NCBI RefSeq assembly: GCF_001659785.1
Contig: NZ_CP015961.1
Span: forward strand, 1,364,001-1,428,000
Source of the DNA: Dietzia timorensis
GTDB lineage: Bacteria > Actinomycetota > Actinomycetes > Mycobacteriales > Mycobacteriaceae
Reading direction: 5' to 3'
DNA: 64,000 bases
The position numbers and the translations under genes are program-made. The notes beneath the pieces are model-generated. The model was not told the origin of the DNA. It was given only the letters and a program-made list of their open reading frames with translations, and made no database searches. Below, piece after piece: positions 25,109 to 34,611 of this stretch (its first letter is position 1; each line of letters begins with the position of its first letter).

Positions 25109-27927
25109 GCCACTCCAGGGTCGGATGTCTGCTCGGGTGCGGCATCTACGCTATCGATTTCGAGGTCGCGTGTTGCCTGAACGAGCTGATCATGTCCGAT
25201 TGTGCCCTCCTTGTACAACCCGCGAAGAACGGCGATGACGATGGATTCCGCGTCGGTGTTGAAGAAGCGACGTGCAGCTGGACGGGTGTCGGAGAAACCG
25301 AATCCGTCTGTGCCGAGGGTGTAATAGGCCCTGGGGATGAACCCACGGATCTGTTCGGGCACCGCTCGCTGGAAGTCGCTCACCGCGATGACCGGACCCG
25401 CGCCTTCCTCCAGCTGGGACGTGACAAACGGTACCTGGGCTTCTCCCTCAGGGTTCCGGAGGGCGTATCGATCACAGGCGAGGCCGTTCTTCGCGAGTTC
25501 GTTCCACGAGGTCGCCGACCACAGATTTGCTGCTACGCCGTGATCCTCCGCGAGAATTTCCTGAGCTCGCATGGCGGCGTACATGCCGACGCCGGAGGCG
25601 AGGATATCGGCTTCCAGGCCGGAGTTCTCGGCCTTCCGGAACAAGTAGAGGCCGCGAAGAAGTGCGTCGACATCGAGATCTTCGGGTTCGGCCGGCTGCG
25701 TGGCAGGCTCGTTATACAGAGTGATGTAGTAGGAGACATTGCGATCTTCGTCGTGAGGAACCGGCTCGACTCCCTGCTCCGGTTCGACCTCGGATCCTGG
25801 GCCATACATGCGCTCGATTCCGGCATGGAAAATGTGGGCAAGCTCGAAACCGAAAGCGGGGTCATAGGCAACGATCGCGGGATTGGTTGCCGCCAATAGC
25901 TGCGAATGGCCATCCATGTGCTGGAGGCCTTCGCCGGTGAGCGTGGTCCGGCCCGCCGTCGCGCCGAGAAAGAACCCGCGGGCGAGCTGGTCGGAGGCCG
26001 CCCAAATAAAGTCCCCTGTGCGCTGGAATCCGAACATCGAATAGAAGATGTACACGGGAATCATCGGTTCGCCATGAGTGGCGTAGGCGGTACCGGCAGC
26101 GGTGAATTCGGAAACTGAGCCCGCTTCGTTAATGCCCTCATGCATGATTTGTCCAGAAGTGGACTCCTTGTACGAAAGCATCAGGTCATGGTCGACCGAG
26201 GTGTAGTTCTGGCCGTGTGGGTTGTAGATCTTCAGCGTCGGGAACCACGAGTCCATTCCGAACGTCCTGGCCTCGTCCGGAATGATCGGGACGAACCGCT
26301 TCTTCAGTTCCGGATCGCGCATCAACTCCTTGAGGATCCGTACGGACGCCATCGTTGTGGCGACTTCCTGGTTACCCGAACCCTGTCGCATCTTCTTGAG
26401 TTTGTCGATCCCGGGAACGGTGAGCGGGGTAAACGTGTGGCGGCGCTCGGGTACGAATCCACCGAGTTCCTTCCGGCGTTCGAGCAGATACTTTATTTCG
26501 GTCGAATCAGGCTCGGGCTTGTAGTAGGGCGGCAGGTATGGATCCCGCTCGAGCTCTTCGTCGGTTATCGGGATTTCCTGCTTGTCGCGGAAATTCTTGA
26601 GGTCATCGAGCGTGAGCTTTTTCATCTGGTGGGTCGCGTTGCGGCCCTCGAAATTGGTTCCGAGGCCGTACCCCTTGATCGTGTGCGCGAGGATCACGGT
26701 CGGCTGGCCCTTGTGTTCCAGTGCAGCCTTGTATGCCGCGTAGATCTTTCGATAGTCGTGGCCACCGCGCTTGAGTGCCCAGAGCTCGTCGTCCGTCCAG
26801 TCCTCGACCATTTTCGCCGTACGCGGGTCACGATTGAAGAAGTTCTCGCGAAGGTACTTGCCGTCGTTGGCGCGAATCGTTTGGTAGTCGCCGTCGGAGA
26901 CATTGTTCATGAGGTCCACGAGGGCGTTCTCGGTGTCCATCGCGAACAGGGTGTCCCAGTTGCGGCCCCAGATCACCTTGATGACGTTCCAGCCGGCTCC
27001 GCGGAAGTAGGACTCGAGTTCTTGAATGATCTGGCCATTACCGCGCACGGGGCCGTCGAGCCGCTGCAGGTTGCAGTTGATGACGAACGTGAGGTTGTCG
27101 AGCGCGTCGTTGGCTGCGATCGCGAGGGCGCCGCGCGATTCGGGCTCGTCCATCTCCCCGTCGCCGAGGAACGCCCACACGTGCTGGTCGGAAGTGTCCT
27201 TGATGCCGCGATTGGCGAGGTATTTGTTGAATCGTGCCTGGAAAATCGCGTTCATCGGGCCGATGCCCATGGAGACCGTGGGGTACTCCCAGAATTCCGG
27301 GAGACACCTTGGGTGGGGATATGAGGGGAGGGCGTGTCCGGCCTGGGACTTCTCCTGGCGGAAACCGTCGAGCTGTTCCTCGGTAAGGCGACCCTCGAGA
27401 AATGCCCTGGCGTACATGCCGGGTGAGGCGTGTCCCTGGAAGAAGACCTGGTCCCCGCCGCCTGGATGGTCCTTGCCGCGGAAGAAGTAGTTATAACCCA
27501 CCTCGTAGAGAGGCGCGGCGCCTGCATAGGTGGAGATATGCCCGCCGACCCCAATCCCGGGGCGCTGGGCACGGTGGACCATGATCGCCGCGTTCCAACG
27601 CACCCATTTGCGGTACCGGCGCTCGATCGTCTCATCTCCGGGGAACTCGGGCTCTTGCGATGTCGGGATCGTGTTGACGTAGTCCGAGCTCGTCAATGCG
27701 GGTAGGGCTACGCGTTGCTTCGAGGCTCGCTCTAGGAGTCGAAGCATCAGGTAGCGAGCGCGCTCGGGGCCCGCCTCGGCTAAGAGCCCATCGAGCGAGT
27801 CCATCCACTCCTGGGTTTCCTCAGGGTCCGAGTCGGCGAGGTACGAGGCAACGCCTTCGCGGAGGATGGGGACATTGGCGCTGTGCGCGCCGGAAACGAC
27901 GGCGTCCTCGCCGGTATTCGGGCTCAT
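25105..27927 (-). CDS. aceE: Pyruvate dehydrogenase E1 component, homodimeric type
   Basis: A 940-residue thiamine-diphosphate enzyme that decarboxylates pyruvate and hands acetyl groups to the lipoyl E2. The N-terminal half contains [20 protein letters not shown]-type sequence and the ThDP motif [14 protein letters not shown]. The C-terminal half has [21 protein letters not shown]. Length is normal for the family, about 900. AAGGAG precedes ATG 27927. Its stop overlaps the mabR start, the same arrangement as M. tuberculosis Rv2241-Rv2242. E2 and E3 subunits are not in the window. Confidence 0.96.
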   Translation of the reverse strand: MSPNTGEDAVVSGAHSANVPILREGVASYLADSDPEETQEWMDSLDGLLAEAGPERARYLMLRLLERASKQRVALPALTSSDYVNTIPTSQEPEFPGDETIERRYRKWVRWNAAIMVHRAQRPGIGVGGHISTYAGAAPLYEVGYNYFFRGKDHPGGGDQVFFQGHASPGMYARAFLEGRLTEEQLDGFRQEKSQAGHALPSYPHPRCLPEFWEYPTVSMGIGPMNAIFQARFNKYLANRGIKDTSDQHVWAFLGDGEMDEPESRGALAIAANDALDNLTFVINCNLQRLDGPVRGNGQIIQELESYFRGAGWNVIKVIWGRNWDTLFAMDTENALVDLMNNVSDGDYQTIRANDGKYLRENFFNRDPRTAKMVEDWTDDELWALKRGGHDYRKIYAAYKAALEHKGQPTVILAHTIKGYGLGTNFEGRNATHQMKKLTLDDLKNFRDKQEIPITDEELERDPYLPPYYKPEPDSTEIKYLLERRKELGGFVPERRHTFTPLTVPGIDKLKKMRQGSGNQEVATTMASVRILKELMRDPELKKRFVPIIPDEARTFGMDSWFPTLKIYNPHGQNYTSVDHDLMLSYKESTSGQIMHEGINEAGSVSEFTAAGTAYATHGEPMIPVYIFYSMFGFQRTGDFIWAASDQLARGFFLGATAGRTTLTGEGLQHMDGHSQLLAATNPAIVAYDPAFGFELAHIFHAGIERMYGPGSEVEPEQGVEPVPHDEDRNVSYYITLYNEPATQPAEPEDLDVDALLRGLYLFRKAENSGLEADILASGVGMYAAMRAQEILAEDHGVAANLWSATSWNELAKNGLACDRYALRNPEGEAQVPFVTSQLEEGAGPVIAVSDFQRAVPEQIRGFIPRAYYTLGTDGFGFSDTRPAARRFFNTDAESIVIAVLRGLYKEGTIGHDQLVQATRDLEIDSVDAAPEQTSDPGVA

Positions 27928-28076
27928 TGAATCTCCTTGGTGCGGTCATCCGGTATCGAAGTGGTGTATTCGACGCCGATCTCTGCAAATAAGTAGGTGG
28001 CATACCTGCAGGGGAACTCACCGCGCCGTCGAACTCGCGGGGATGGCGACATCCGGTACGGAACGGTGAAGCAAAT

Positions 28077-28096
28077 ACGTGACAGTTTGCTCACGT
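28077..28096. promoter_or_regulatory. Inverted repeat between aceE and the DUF3052 gene
   Basis: Perfect arms ACGTGA and TCACGT with an 8-base spacer (CAGTTTGC) sit in the 363-base divergent gap 27928-28290. The half-sites resemble CRP/GlxR sites, but the spacer is two bases longer than the usual six. The spacer GTTTGC also resembles RamB-type sites known before aceE in Corynebacterium. A TTGACA at 28217-28222 may be a -35 box for the plus-strand gene. The remainder of the gap shows nothing else recognisable. Confidence 0.3.
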
Positions 28097-28290
28097 TCCA
28101 CGGTAGCGCGGATCACAACGACGCGTGTCAAGAGCGGTGGTCCGGCGCCATGTGAGTCGGGAAAATCCAGGAAATCTGGGCTACGTACCTTCTACATTGC
28201 TATCCGAGGCGATAAGTTGACACAGTAGTGTTGAAGGAAACAGCGCAACCCGGCAATGCTGGGACGCACTCACATGAGGAGGAAAGAAAC

Positions 28291-28737
28291 TTGGTCGCTT
28301 CGGCAGACCCCGAAGGCACCACTCAAGACGCCACCGCGGTCGACGTGCAGAATCTCGAACTCAAGAAGGGAATGCTGGTCCAGGAAGTCGGTTGGGACGA
28401 AGACTGTGACCCGGCATTGAGCGAAGCCGTGGAGGATCTCATCGGCTCCGTCTTGCTTGAAGACGACACTGACGAGGTCGTCGATGTGGTTCTTTTGTGG
28501 TGGCGACAGGGCGACGGAGACCTTGTCGACCGCCTCATGGATGTCATGGGCCCACTGTCCGATGTTGGCTGCGTGTGGGTATTCACCCCGAAGACCGGCC
28601 TCGATGGGCACGTGGAGCCCGCCGTCATCGCCGAATCCGCCCAGACCGCCGGCATGATGCAAACGAAGACCGGCGGCCTCGGCGAATGGGCAGGAGCTCG
28701 GCTCGCACTGCGCAAGGGAAGCGTTCCCAAGCGCTAG
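28291..28737 (+). CDS. DUF3052 family protein
   Basis: A 148-residue conserved actinobacterial protein of DUF3052, the homologue of M. tuberculosis Rv2239c. Recognisable segments are KKGMLVQEVGWDEDCDP, VVLLWWRQGDGDLVD and the end GEWAGARLALRKGS. It is acidic and without membrane segments. The TTG at 28291 is the start, because AGGAGG at 28277-28282 gives normal spacing and homology begins after it; a start at 28228 is open but lacks support. Divergent from aceE, as in relatives. Function unknown. Confidence 0.88.
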   Translation: MVASADPEGTTQDATAVDVQNLELKKGMLVQEVGWDEDCDPALSEAVEDLIGSVLLEDDTDEVVDVVLLWWRQGDGDLVDRLMDVMGPLSDVGCVWVFTPKTGLDGHVEPAVIAESAQTAGMMQTKTGGLGEWAGARLALRKGSVPKR

Positions 28738-28810
28738 CGGTGCCGCGTTTACGGCTACCGCGCACGATGCGGTATCGTCATCCTGCATGCCGCGCCATCG
28801 GTGCGGATAG

Positions 28811-28883
28811 GCGCGTATAACTCAGCGGTTAGAGTACTGGTCTTACACACCAGCGGTCGGGGGTTCAAATCCCTCTGCGCGCA
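28811..28883 (+). tRNA. tRNA-Val (UAC)
   Basis: A complete cloverleaf. The acceptor GCGCGTA pairs with TGCGCGC. The anticodon stem CTGGT/ACCAG surrounds loop CTTACAC with anticodon TAC. The T arm has GGTTCAAAT. The CCA end is not encoded. Confidence 0.96.
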
Positions 28884-28891
28884 CATTTTTG

Positions 28892-28925
28892 AACGCCCGT
28901 CCAGTTTTCTGGGCGGGCGTTTTTC
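28892..28925 (+). terminator. Rho-independent terminator after tRNA-Val
   Basis: AACGCCCGTCCAG (28892-28904), a TTTT loop, and CTGGGCGGGCGTT (28909-28921) followed by a T run. Confidence 0.88.
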
Positions 28926-29008
28926 TTCCCGGCCCTAATTTAGGGTCCGCTAATTCTGCTTTCCTAAACCCATGACAAGTTAGGTCACCCTGTGCCATGC
29001 TCGTGTGC

Positions 29009-29572
29009 ATGACACAGCTCCACTTCGGCCCGACCTGCGAGGCATCCCGAACCACGGACAGCGCCGACCACAGCGATGTCTTCGGAACCTCCGACCCCGA
29101 ACTCACACTCGATCACGAGTTCGCCACCCGCATTTCGAAGGACGTCTGCGTCGACTGCGGTTCGCTCACGACCATGCTCACGCGGTTCGTCCTCGGCGAC
29201 GGGATTGCCCACGCCGCGTACTTCGCCTCCTTGCACCCGTGCGCCGAGCCCGCCACCGGGTGGCCCGAGATGTGGATCGATGCGATTTTCTCCGAGTCCT
29301 GGGACGAGGGCTCCGCCGATCGCACGACGTTCGGCTGCAGAATCGGTTACGTCGAGGGGGAGGGGTATCCGGTGTGCACGCTCGTCGACGCGGCTACCGA
29401 GCATCCGGACACCGCGGACTTCGGGCACAAGCTATCCGCAGCGGAGGCCGACAAGCACCCGGCTCTTCCCGAGTTTCGCCGCCTCGTCGGTTTCGCGCTC
29501 CTCGCCGACGACGTCCTCCGCGTCCACATGGCGCTGCCCACGGGCCACCCGGGACTGGCACAGCGGACATAG
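29009..29572 (+). CDS. Hypothetical protein
   Basis: A 187-residue open frame I do not recognise. It has a Cys pair in DVCVDCGS (about residue 47) and other Cys residues, but no clear metal-binding pattern. It is acidic, without signal peptide or membrane helices. Codon use has the strong G/C third-position bias of its neighbours, which supports it being a gene. The start is ATG 29009 or 28997; neither has a good ribosome site. It is followed by cobD after 32 bases and may share its transcript. Confidence 0.6.
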   Translation: MTQLHFGPTCEASRTTDSADHSDVFGTSDPELTLDHEFATRISKDVCVDCGSLTTMLTRFVLGDGIAHAAYFASLHPCAEPATGWPEMWIDAIFSESWDEGSADRTTFGCRIGYVEGEGYPVCTLVDAATEHPDTADFGHKLSAAEADKHPALPEFRRLVGFALLADDVLRVHMALPTGHPGLAQRT

Positions 29573-29604
29573 GCGCCCGTACGCTCCCCGCTACGATTCG
29601 CTGT

Positions 29605-30615
29605 ATGACGTCGGACCTCCTTACCCGCGCGGCGGGCCTCTCCCTCGGCTTCGCCGCGGACCGGATGTTCGCGGACCCCGAGCGTTGGCACCCGGTAGCG
29701 GGATTCGGGGCCGTGGCCCAGGGAGGCGAACGCGCGCTCAATCGCCGTGGCGCCGCGCCGACGAGCTCGCGTGCAGCCGGGATCGTCTTTGTCGCCGGGA
29801 TGGTCGGCGGGGCCGCGTCGCTCGCTGTCGCCTCCGGCCGACTCGCCGATCGCGCGCTGCGACGTCATCCAGTGGCTCGCATTGCGGCGGACATCCTTGT
29901 CACCGCCGCCGCGACGTGGGTGAGCCTGGGTGGGACCTCACTGCTCCGCGTCGCGGGGACTATCGGCGACGCGCTGGCGACGGGGGACGACGACACCGCC
30001 CGCGAGTGGTTGCCGTGGCTCTGCGGAAGGGAGCCGTACCTGCTCGATGCGCAGGAGTTGGCGCGGGCGACCGTCGAGTCCGTCGCGGAGAACACTGCCG
30101 ACGCTCACGTTGCGCCCGTGATGTGGGGCGCCGTGGCCGGGGCGCCTGGGATCCTCGCCTACCGTGCGGCGAACACGCTCGACGCGATGGTGGGACACCG
30201 CAGCGAGCGCTACGAGAACTTCGGCTGGGCCGCGGCCCGGCTCGACGACGTGCTCAACTGGGTGCCGGCGCGGCTCGCGGGGCTCGCAACGATCGCGATG
30301 GCGCCGTCCGTCGGTGGGCGCATATTCGAGGCCGCCGGTGCGTGGGCGCGCGATGCGCGAGGGCACCCCAGTCCGAACGCGGGGGTTGTCGAATCGACAG
30401 CGGCGGGAGCGCTCGGAGTCGAACTCGGTGGGCGCACCCCGTATGCGTACGGGGTCGAATTCCGCGGGCTACTCAACGCGGGCGCGGCGCCCGTGCGGGC
30501 GGCGGACATCCCGCGGGTCGTCGCACTCGAGCGCCGCGTGCAGGACGGCACCGTGGTTGTCGCTTGTGTCTGCCTCATGGTTGCCGGCGTGGCCCGCCGA
30601 AGCGAACCGGACTAG
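29605..30615 (+). CDS. cobD: Adenosylcobinamide-phosphate synthase (CobD/CbiB)
   Basis: A 336-residue integral membrane enzyme that attaches aminopropanol phosphate to adenosylcobyric acid in cobalamin synthesis. It begins LLTRAAGLSLGFAADRMFADP. The diagnostic motifs are ATVESVAENTADAHVAPV, RAANTLDAMVGHRSERYENFG and HPSPNAGVVESTAAGALGV. Several hydrophobic helices are visible. ATG at 29605 was chosen because family homology begins there; the frame is open further upstream without homology. It corresponds to M. tuberculosis Rv2236c. Its stop overlaps the SURF1 stop tail-to-tail in a CTAG. Confidence 0.93.
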   Translation: MTSDLLTRAAGLSLGFAADRMFADPERWHPVAGFGAVAQGGERALNRRGAAPTSSRAAGIVFVAGMVGGAASLAVASGRLADRALRRHPVARIAADILVTAAATWVSLGGTSLLRVAGTIGDALATGDDDTAREWLPWLCGREPYLLDAQELARATVESVAENTADAHVAPVMWGAVAGAPGILAYRAANTLDAMVGHRSERYENFGWAAARLDDVLNWVPARLAGLATIAMAPSVGGRIFEAAGAWARDARGHPSPNAGVVESTAAGALGVELGGRTPYAYGVEFRGLLNAGAAPVRAADIPRVVALERRVQDGTVVVACVCLMVAGVARRSEPD

Positions 30616-31574
30616 ATTCGGCTGCGATTCCTGCGCGCTCGCCTCTGCTCTGCGCGAATTCGTTCGCCTCCGTAGCGGTCCGCGAGTACCGCGCCCTCGT
30701 CCTGCGGAGACGTCCGCTCGGAGGTGGCGTTCTCGCCGGGTGCCGGCGTGCCGCCGCCCGAGTCGGCCGGTGTCGATGCGGCGGCGGGCGAGGTATTCGC
30801 GGCGGGCCGCTCCCGGTCGGGGCGCGGAAGCAGCGAGCGGCCGCGGCGATTGCGCAGCTCCGACGCCACGAAGTAGATCAGCGCTGCCGGTGCGAGAATG
30901 CCGAACGCGATCCATTGGAGGCCGTAGGACAGATACGGCCCGCTTTCGATGGCCGGTGTCGGGATGGCGCCGAGCGCGCCAGGCTGGCCGCCGTTGAGCT
31001 GCAGGTATTGCGGGGCGAGGTCGACATCGGCGAATTGTGGAAGCGCGGAGATCTCGTTGACGTTGAAGGTCTTCACCGTGTCGACGCCGCGGATCTCGGT
31101 GGGCTCGGCAGGCTGCGGCTCCGCCTGGCGGAAGCGCGCGGTGATCTCCACCTCGCCGCCGGGCACAGGGGGGATGTCGCCGATCGCGCCCGCCGCTCCT
31201 ACCGGGACCCACCCGCGATTGAGCAGCAGCGTTCGACCGTCGTTGGTCTCGAACGGGCTGAGTACCTGGTAGACCTGATTGCCGTCGACCGGGCGAAGGC
31301 GAACGAGGATCTGGTGCTGCGGATCATCGTCGAATCGGCCCGTGGTGGAGACGAAATGCCATTCGAAGCTCGCCGGGTCCTCGGCATCTAGCGCCTCGTC
31401 GACGGGAACGGGATCGGCCTCGCTCGCTTCGACGAGACGGTCGTTGCGCGCATTGAGGCTGTCGTTCTTGCCGAGCTGCCACGGCGCCAACAGCATGAAA
31501 CACGCCACGGCGAAAGCGATCACGGCGATGATGCCGAGCAACCAGCCGGGAGTGAGGACACGCTTGAGGTTCAC
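30612..31574 (-). CDS. SURF1 family cytochrome oxidase assembly protein
   Basis: A 320-residue membrane protein, the homologue of Rv2235, thought to help assemble cytochrome c oxidase. It has two transmembrane segments: WLLGIIAVIAFAVACFMLL near the N-terminus and LQWIAFGILAPAALIYFVA near residue 235. Between them lie the SURF1 motifs LLNRGWVPVG and PYLSYGLQW. The last 70 residues are a cytoplasmic Pro/Ser/Arg-rich tail ending RRARRNRSRI. It is convergent with cobD and upstream of nothing obviously coupled. Confidence 0.9.
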   Translation of the reverse strand: MNLKRVLTPGWLLGIIAVIAFAVACFMLLAPWQLGKNDSLNARNDRLVEASEADPVPVDEALDAEDPASFEWHFVSTTGRFDDDPQHQILVRLRPVDGNQVYQVLSPFETNDGRTLLLNRGWVPVGAAGAIGDIPPVPGGEVEITARFRQAEPQPAEPTEIRGVDTVKTFNVNEISALPQFADVDLAPQYLQLNGGQPGALGAIPTPAIESGPYLSYGLQWIAFGILAPAALIYFVASELRNRRGRSLLPRPDRERPAANTSPAAASTPADSGGGTPAPGENATSERTSPQDEGAVLADRYGGERIRAEQRRARRNRSRI

Positions 31575-31672
31575 ACCTCTACGGTAACCCGTGCCCGCCG
31601 CGCCGAAGAAGTCGCGGCGAGCTCTGGTGCGGCCGGCGCCGCCGCGTCGACCAGGGCGACGTCAGGCAACCG

Positions 31673-32140
31673 TCAGACCTCTTGGCGAATGGCGTCTACC
31701 AGCCCCGGAAGAGCAGCCGATATCTGACGGCGGACGGTGGCGAAATCGCGTGGCGAACCGTAGTAGGGATCTGCGACATCCACACCATGGGCGTCCGGAT
31801 CGAATTCGCGTAGCAGCCGAATTCGCTCCGGGTCGGCGCCGGAATGGCGCAGCGAGCGCGCATGGCCGGAGTCGAGCGCCACGAGCAGGTCCGCGCCGAG
31901 CAGACGCTCGGAGACCTGCTGGGCGGCGTGCGTCGAATCCAGGCCGAGGCCTTCGAGTTCGGCGGCGGCACGAGGGTCCATGCCTTCTCCGGTGTGCCAG
32001 CCGCCGGTGCCGGCGCTTTCGACCGACACATTCGCGCCGAGTCCGGCATCGTTGATGGCGGCTCGGGCCATCACCTCCGCCATCGGTGAGCGGCAGATAT
32101 TCCCTGTGCACACGAACACCACGCGATACGGATCGGACAT
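31673..32140 (-). CDS. ptpA: Low-molecular-weight protein-tyrosine phosphatase
   Basis: A 155-residue phosphatase, homologue of M. tuberculosis PtpA (Rv2234). The P-loop CX5R is VFVCTGNICRSPMAE (Cys about residue 12, Arg about 18). The catalytic general-acid Asp is in DVADPYYGSPRDF. ATG at 32140 was chosen for a GGAAGG site and because homology starts at MSDPYRVV; earlier in-frame ATGs add a non-conserved tail. It is divergent from cobC at 32240. It would dephosphorylate protein tyrosines; targets unknown. Confidence 0.93.
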   Translation of the reverse strand: MSDPYRVVFVCTGNICRSPMAEVMARAAINDAGLGANVSVESAGTGGWHTGEGMDPRAAAELEGLGLDSTHAAQQVSERLLGADLLVALDSGHARSLRHSGADPERIRLLREFDPDAHGVDVADPYYGSPRDFATVRRQISAALPGLVDAIRQEV

Positions 32141-32239
32141 ACCTTCGGCACCTTCCATTTCGGCACGATTCGAGGTCATCGAATCACAGCTTACCGACGT
32201 CCCCTGCCTCCGCGGCGAGGCACAGTAGGCTGGAAAATC

Positions 32240-33337
32240 GTGGCAGATATCTCGCCCGCTCCGTCGGCCCCCGAATTTCACGGCGACCGGGAACTGTTCC
32301 CCGGTTGCCTGGATTTCGCCGTCAATGTGCGCGCGGCGCGTCCGCCGTCATTGATGCGCGAAGCGCTGCTCGGGGCGGTAGAGGACATCGCCGCCTATCC
32401 GAGCGCGGACGAGGCCGAGCGGGTGCGGGCACAGATCGCGCGGCGCCACGGCGTCACCGATGAGGAGGTCCTCCTGCTCGCCGGCGGCGCCGAAGGGTTC
32501 GCGCTGCTGCCCGCGCTCGGAATGGCGTCGCTGACCTGCGTGATGCCGAGTTTCACCGAGCCGCTGCATCAGGGGCGCAAGGCCGGACTCCCGGTGCATT
32601 CGATCACCCTCGATTCGCCGTTCGACCTTTCGCCGTCGGCCGCGCTGGAACCGGGCACCGCGCTCGTTCTCGGCAACCCGTGCAACCCCACCTCGCGCCT
32701 GTATTCACCCGCGGAGATTCTCGACTTCGGCGCGGGCGCGGAGGCGCTCGTCGTCGACGAGGCCTTCATGGACATGACCGCCGCCGGGGAGCCTTATTCG
32801 CTCGCCGGCGCGCGCGTTCCCGGGGTGGTCGTGCTGCGCTCGCTCACCAAGACCTGGTCGCTCGCGGGCCTGCGCGTCGGCTACGCGGTCGGCGATCCGC
32901 GCCTGCTCGAACGGCTCGCCGCGCGCCAGGGGCACTGGCACCTCGGCACGCCGCAATTGCGTGCCCTCGGCGTCGCCACGAGCGAGGCGGGCGAGGACTG
33001 GGTGGCCGCCGAACGGGCGCGTATGCACGCCGAGCGCGACGAGATGGCTCGCGAGTTGGCCGCCGCCGGTATCGGGATCGTCGCCGATCCGCAGGCGCCG
33101 TTCTTCTTGGTGACGGCGCCGCACGGCGTCCGCACGGCGGACTTCCATTCGGCGCTCATCTCCCACGGCATCGCCGTGCGGCGCTGCGAATCCTTTCCCG
33201 GACTCGCGCAGCGCGAAACTCCGGGCGGCGCTGTCGGTCCCGGATACTTCCGGCTGGCCGTCCGCCCGCCGGAGCAGGTAGAACGGCTGATAGCGGCCTG
33301 GCGCGGTGCCGAGGGCGACGTGAGCCAGGCGAGATGA
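32240..33337 (+). CDS. cobC: Pyridoxal-phosphate-dependent CobC-type threonine-phosphate decarboxylase/aminotransferase
   Basis: A 365-residue PLP enzyme of the histidinol-phosphate aminotransferase fold, homologue of Rv2231c (CobC). Members supply aminopropanol phosphate for cobalamin synthesis. The PLP lysine is in LRSLTKTWSLAGLRVGYAVGD, the aminotransferase Asp in VVDEAFMDM, and NPCNPTSRLY provides phosphate contacts. GTG 32240 starts the conserved sequence. It pairs functionally with cobD about 1.6 kb upstream. True substrate (decarboxylation versus transamination) is inference from the family. Confidence 0.85.
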   Translation: MADISPAPSAPEFHGDRELFPGCLDFAVNVRAARPPSLMREALLGAVEDIAAYPSADEAERVRAQIARRHGVTDEEVLLLAGGAEGFALLPALGMASLTCVMPSFTEPLHQGRKAGLPVHSITLDSPFDLSPSAALEPGTALVLGNPCNPTSRLYSPAEILDFGAGAEALVVDEAFMDMTAAGEPYSLAGARVPGVVVLRSLTKTWSLAGLRVGYAVGDPRLLERLAARQGHWHLGTPQLRALGVATSEAGEDWVAAERARMHAERDEMARELAAAGIGIVADPQAPFFLVTAPHGVRTADFHSALISHGIAVRRCESFPGLAQRETPGGAVGPGYFRLAVRPPEQVERLIAAWRGAEGDVSQAR

Positions 33338-33377
33338 CACGGTGAGCGACGAAGTGGTGAGTGAAGGAGAGCTGCGA

Positions 33378-34556
33378 ATGAGTGGTGCACACGAGGCGAC
33401 AGGCGCGAACGCGACAGGCACCCCGACGTTGGCCGAGGTGATCGCGGTGCTCGAGGACGCCTACCCGCCGGCGCTGGCCGAATCCTGGGACGCCGTCGGG
33501 CTCGTCGCCGGCGACCCGGCCGACCACGTCGACACGGTGGCCATCGCGGTGGACGCGACCGACGAGATCGTCGACGACGCCATCGCCGCCGGCGCCTCGT
33601 TGCTGCTCGTCCACCACCCGCCGCTCATGCGCGGGGTCAACTCCGTCGCCGCGACCACCCCGAAGGGAAGGCTGCTGCACAAGCTCATCGCGTCCGGTTG
33701 CGCGTTGTTCGCAGCGCACACCAACGCCGATTCGGCGCGGCCCGGCGTCAACGACGCGCTGTGCGAAACGCTCGGCCTTCCCGCCGGCGTGCCGCTCAAA
33801 CCCCAGGTCCCATCCACCGTCGACAAATGGATGTTCACGTGCCCACCCGAGGACATCGACACCGTGCTCGACGGCGTGTTCGCCGCAGGTGCGGGTGAGT
33901 TCGACGGATACAGCGGTTGCGCGTTCACACACTCTGGCAGGGGGCAGTTCCTCCCCGGCGACGGCACGAACCCGACGATCGGGGCGGTCGGCGAGCCCGA
34001 GAAGCTTACCGAGATCCACGCCGAGTTCATCGCGCCCGCGGCGATTCGCGAGAAGGTGCGCGCCGCTCTGTTCGCCGCGCACCCCTACGAGGTTCCCGCC
34101 TACGACATCCTCTCCTCGCACGCAGTCGGCCCTGCGGACACGACATCGGCGGGGCTCGGCAGGGTGTGCGAGCTCCCCGAACCGCGCACGCTCGCGGACC
34201 TGACCTGCGATTTCGCCGCCTGGCTGCCCGCGACAGTGGGCGGGCTGCGCGCCGCGGGCGATCCCGACATGCTGGTCCGCAGGGTCGCGGTGTGCTCGGG
34301 CGCGGGCGATTCGATGTTGGGCGCGGCCCGCGCGGCCGGTGCGGACCTGTTCGTCACGGGCGACCTGCGTCATCACCCGGTCGACGAGCACCTTCGGCTC
34401 GGCCCGCCTGCGGTGATCGACGTGCCCCACTGGGCCGCCGAGTTCCCGTGGTGCGCGCAGGCGGCAGAGCTGCTGCGCGACCGCGTCGGAGTGGAGGCTA
34501 CGGTCCTGGGCAGGCGAACCGACCCGTGGACCGTTCACGCGCCCAGCCCCAAGTAA
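33378..34556 (+). CDS. NIF3-like dinuclear metal centre protein
   Basis: A 392-residue protein of the NIF3/YbgI family, homologue of Rv2230c. Metal-binding residues appear in LLLVHHPPLMRG, CALFAAHTNADSARPG and the C-terminal VTGDLRHHPVDEH. It has the mid-protein insertion common in actinobacterial members. ATG 33378 has GGAG about 11 bases upstream; a GTG at 33342 directly after cobC is open but less supported. Family members are often labelled GTP cyclohydrolase I type 2, but the activity is unproven here. Confidence 0.9.
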   Translation: MSGAHEATGANATGTPTLAEVIAVLEDAYPPALAESWDAVGLVAGDPADHVDTVAIAVDATDEIVDDAIAAGASLLLVHHPPLMRGVNSVAATTPKGRLLHKLIASGCALFAAHTNADSARPGVNDALCETLGLPAGVPLKPQVPSTVDKWMFTCPPEDIDTVLDGVFAAGAGEFDGYSGCAFTHSGRGQFLPGDGTNPTIGAVGEPEKLTEIHAEFIAPAAIREKVRAALFAAHPYEVPAYDILSSHAVGPADTTSAGLGRVCELPEPRTLADLTCDFAAWLPATVGGLRAAGDPDMLVRRVAVCSGAGDSMLGAARAAGADLFVTGDLRHHPVDEHLRLGPPAVIDVPHWAAEFPWCAQAAELLRDRVGVEATVLGRRTDPWTVHAPSPK

Positions 34557-34611
34557 CCTCGATTCGAAGGGGCCCAGGGCTTTCGCACGTCAACGATGTC
34601 GAGGAGACAAG

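Noticed and set aside
29076-31391. Very long plus-strand frame of about 770 codons across cobD and SURF1
   Set aside because: It is Arg/Ala/Gly-rich shadow sequence; the true genes with diagnostic motifs lie in other frames and strands.
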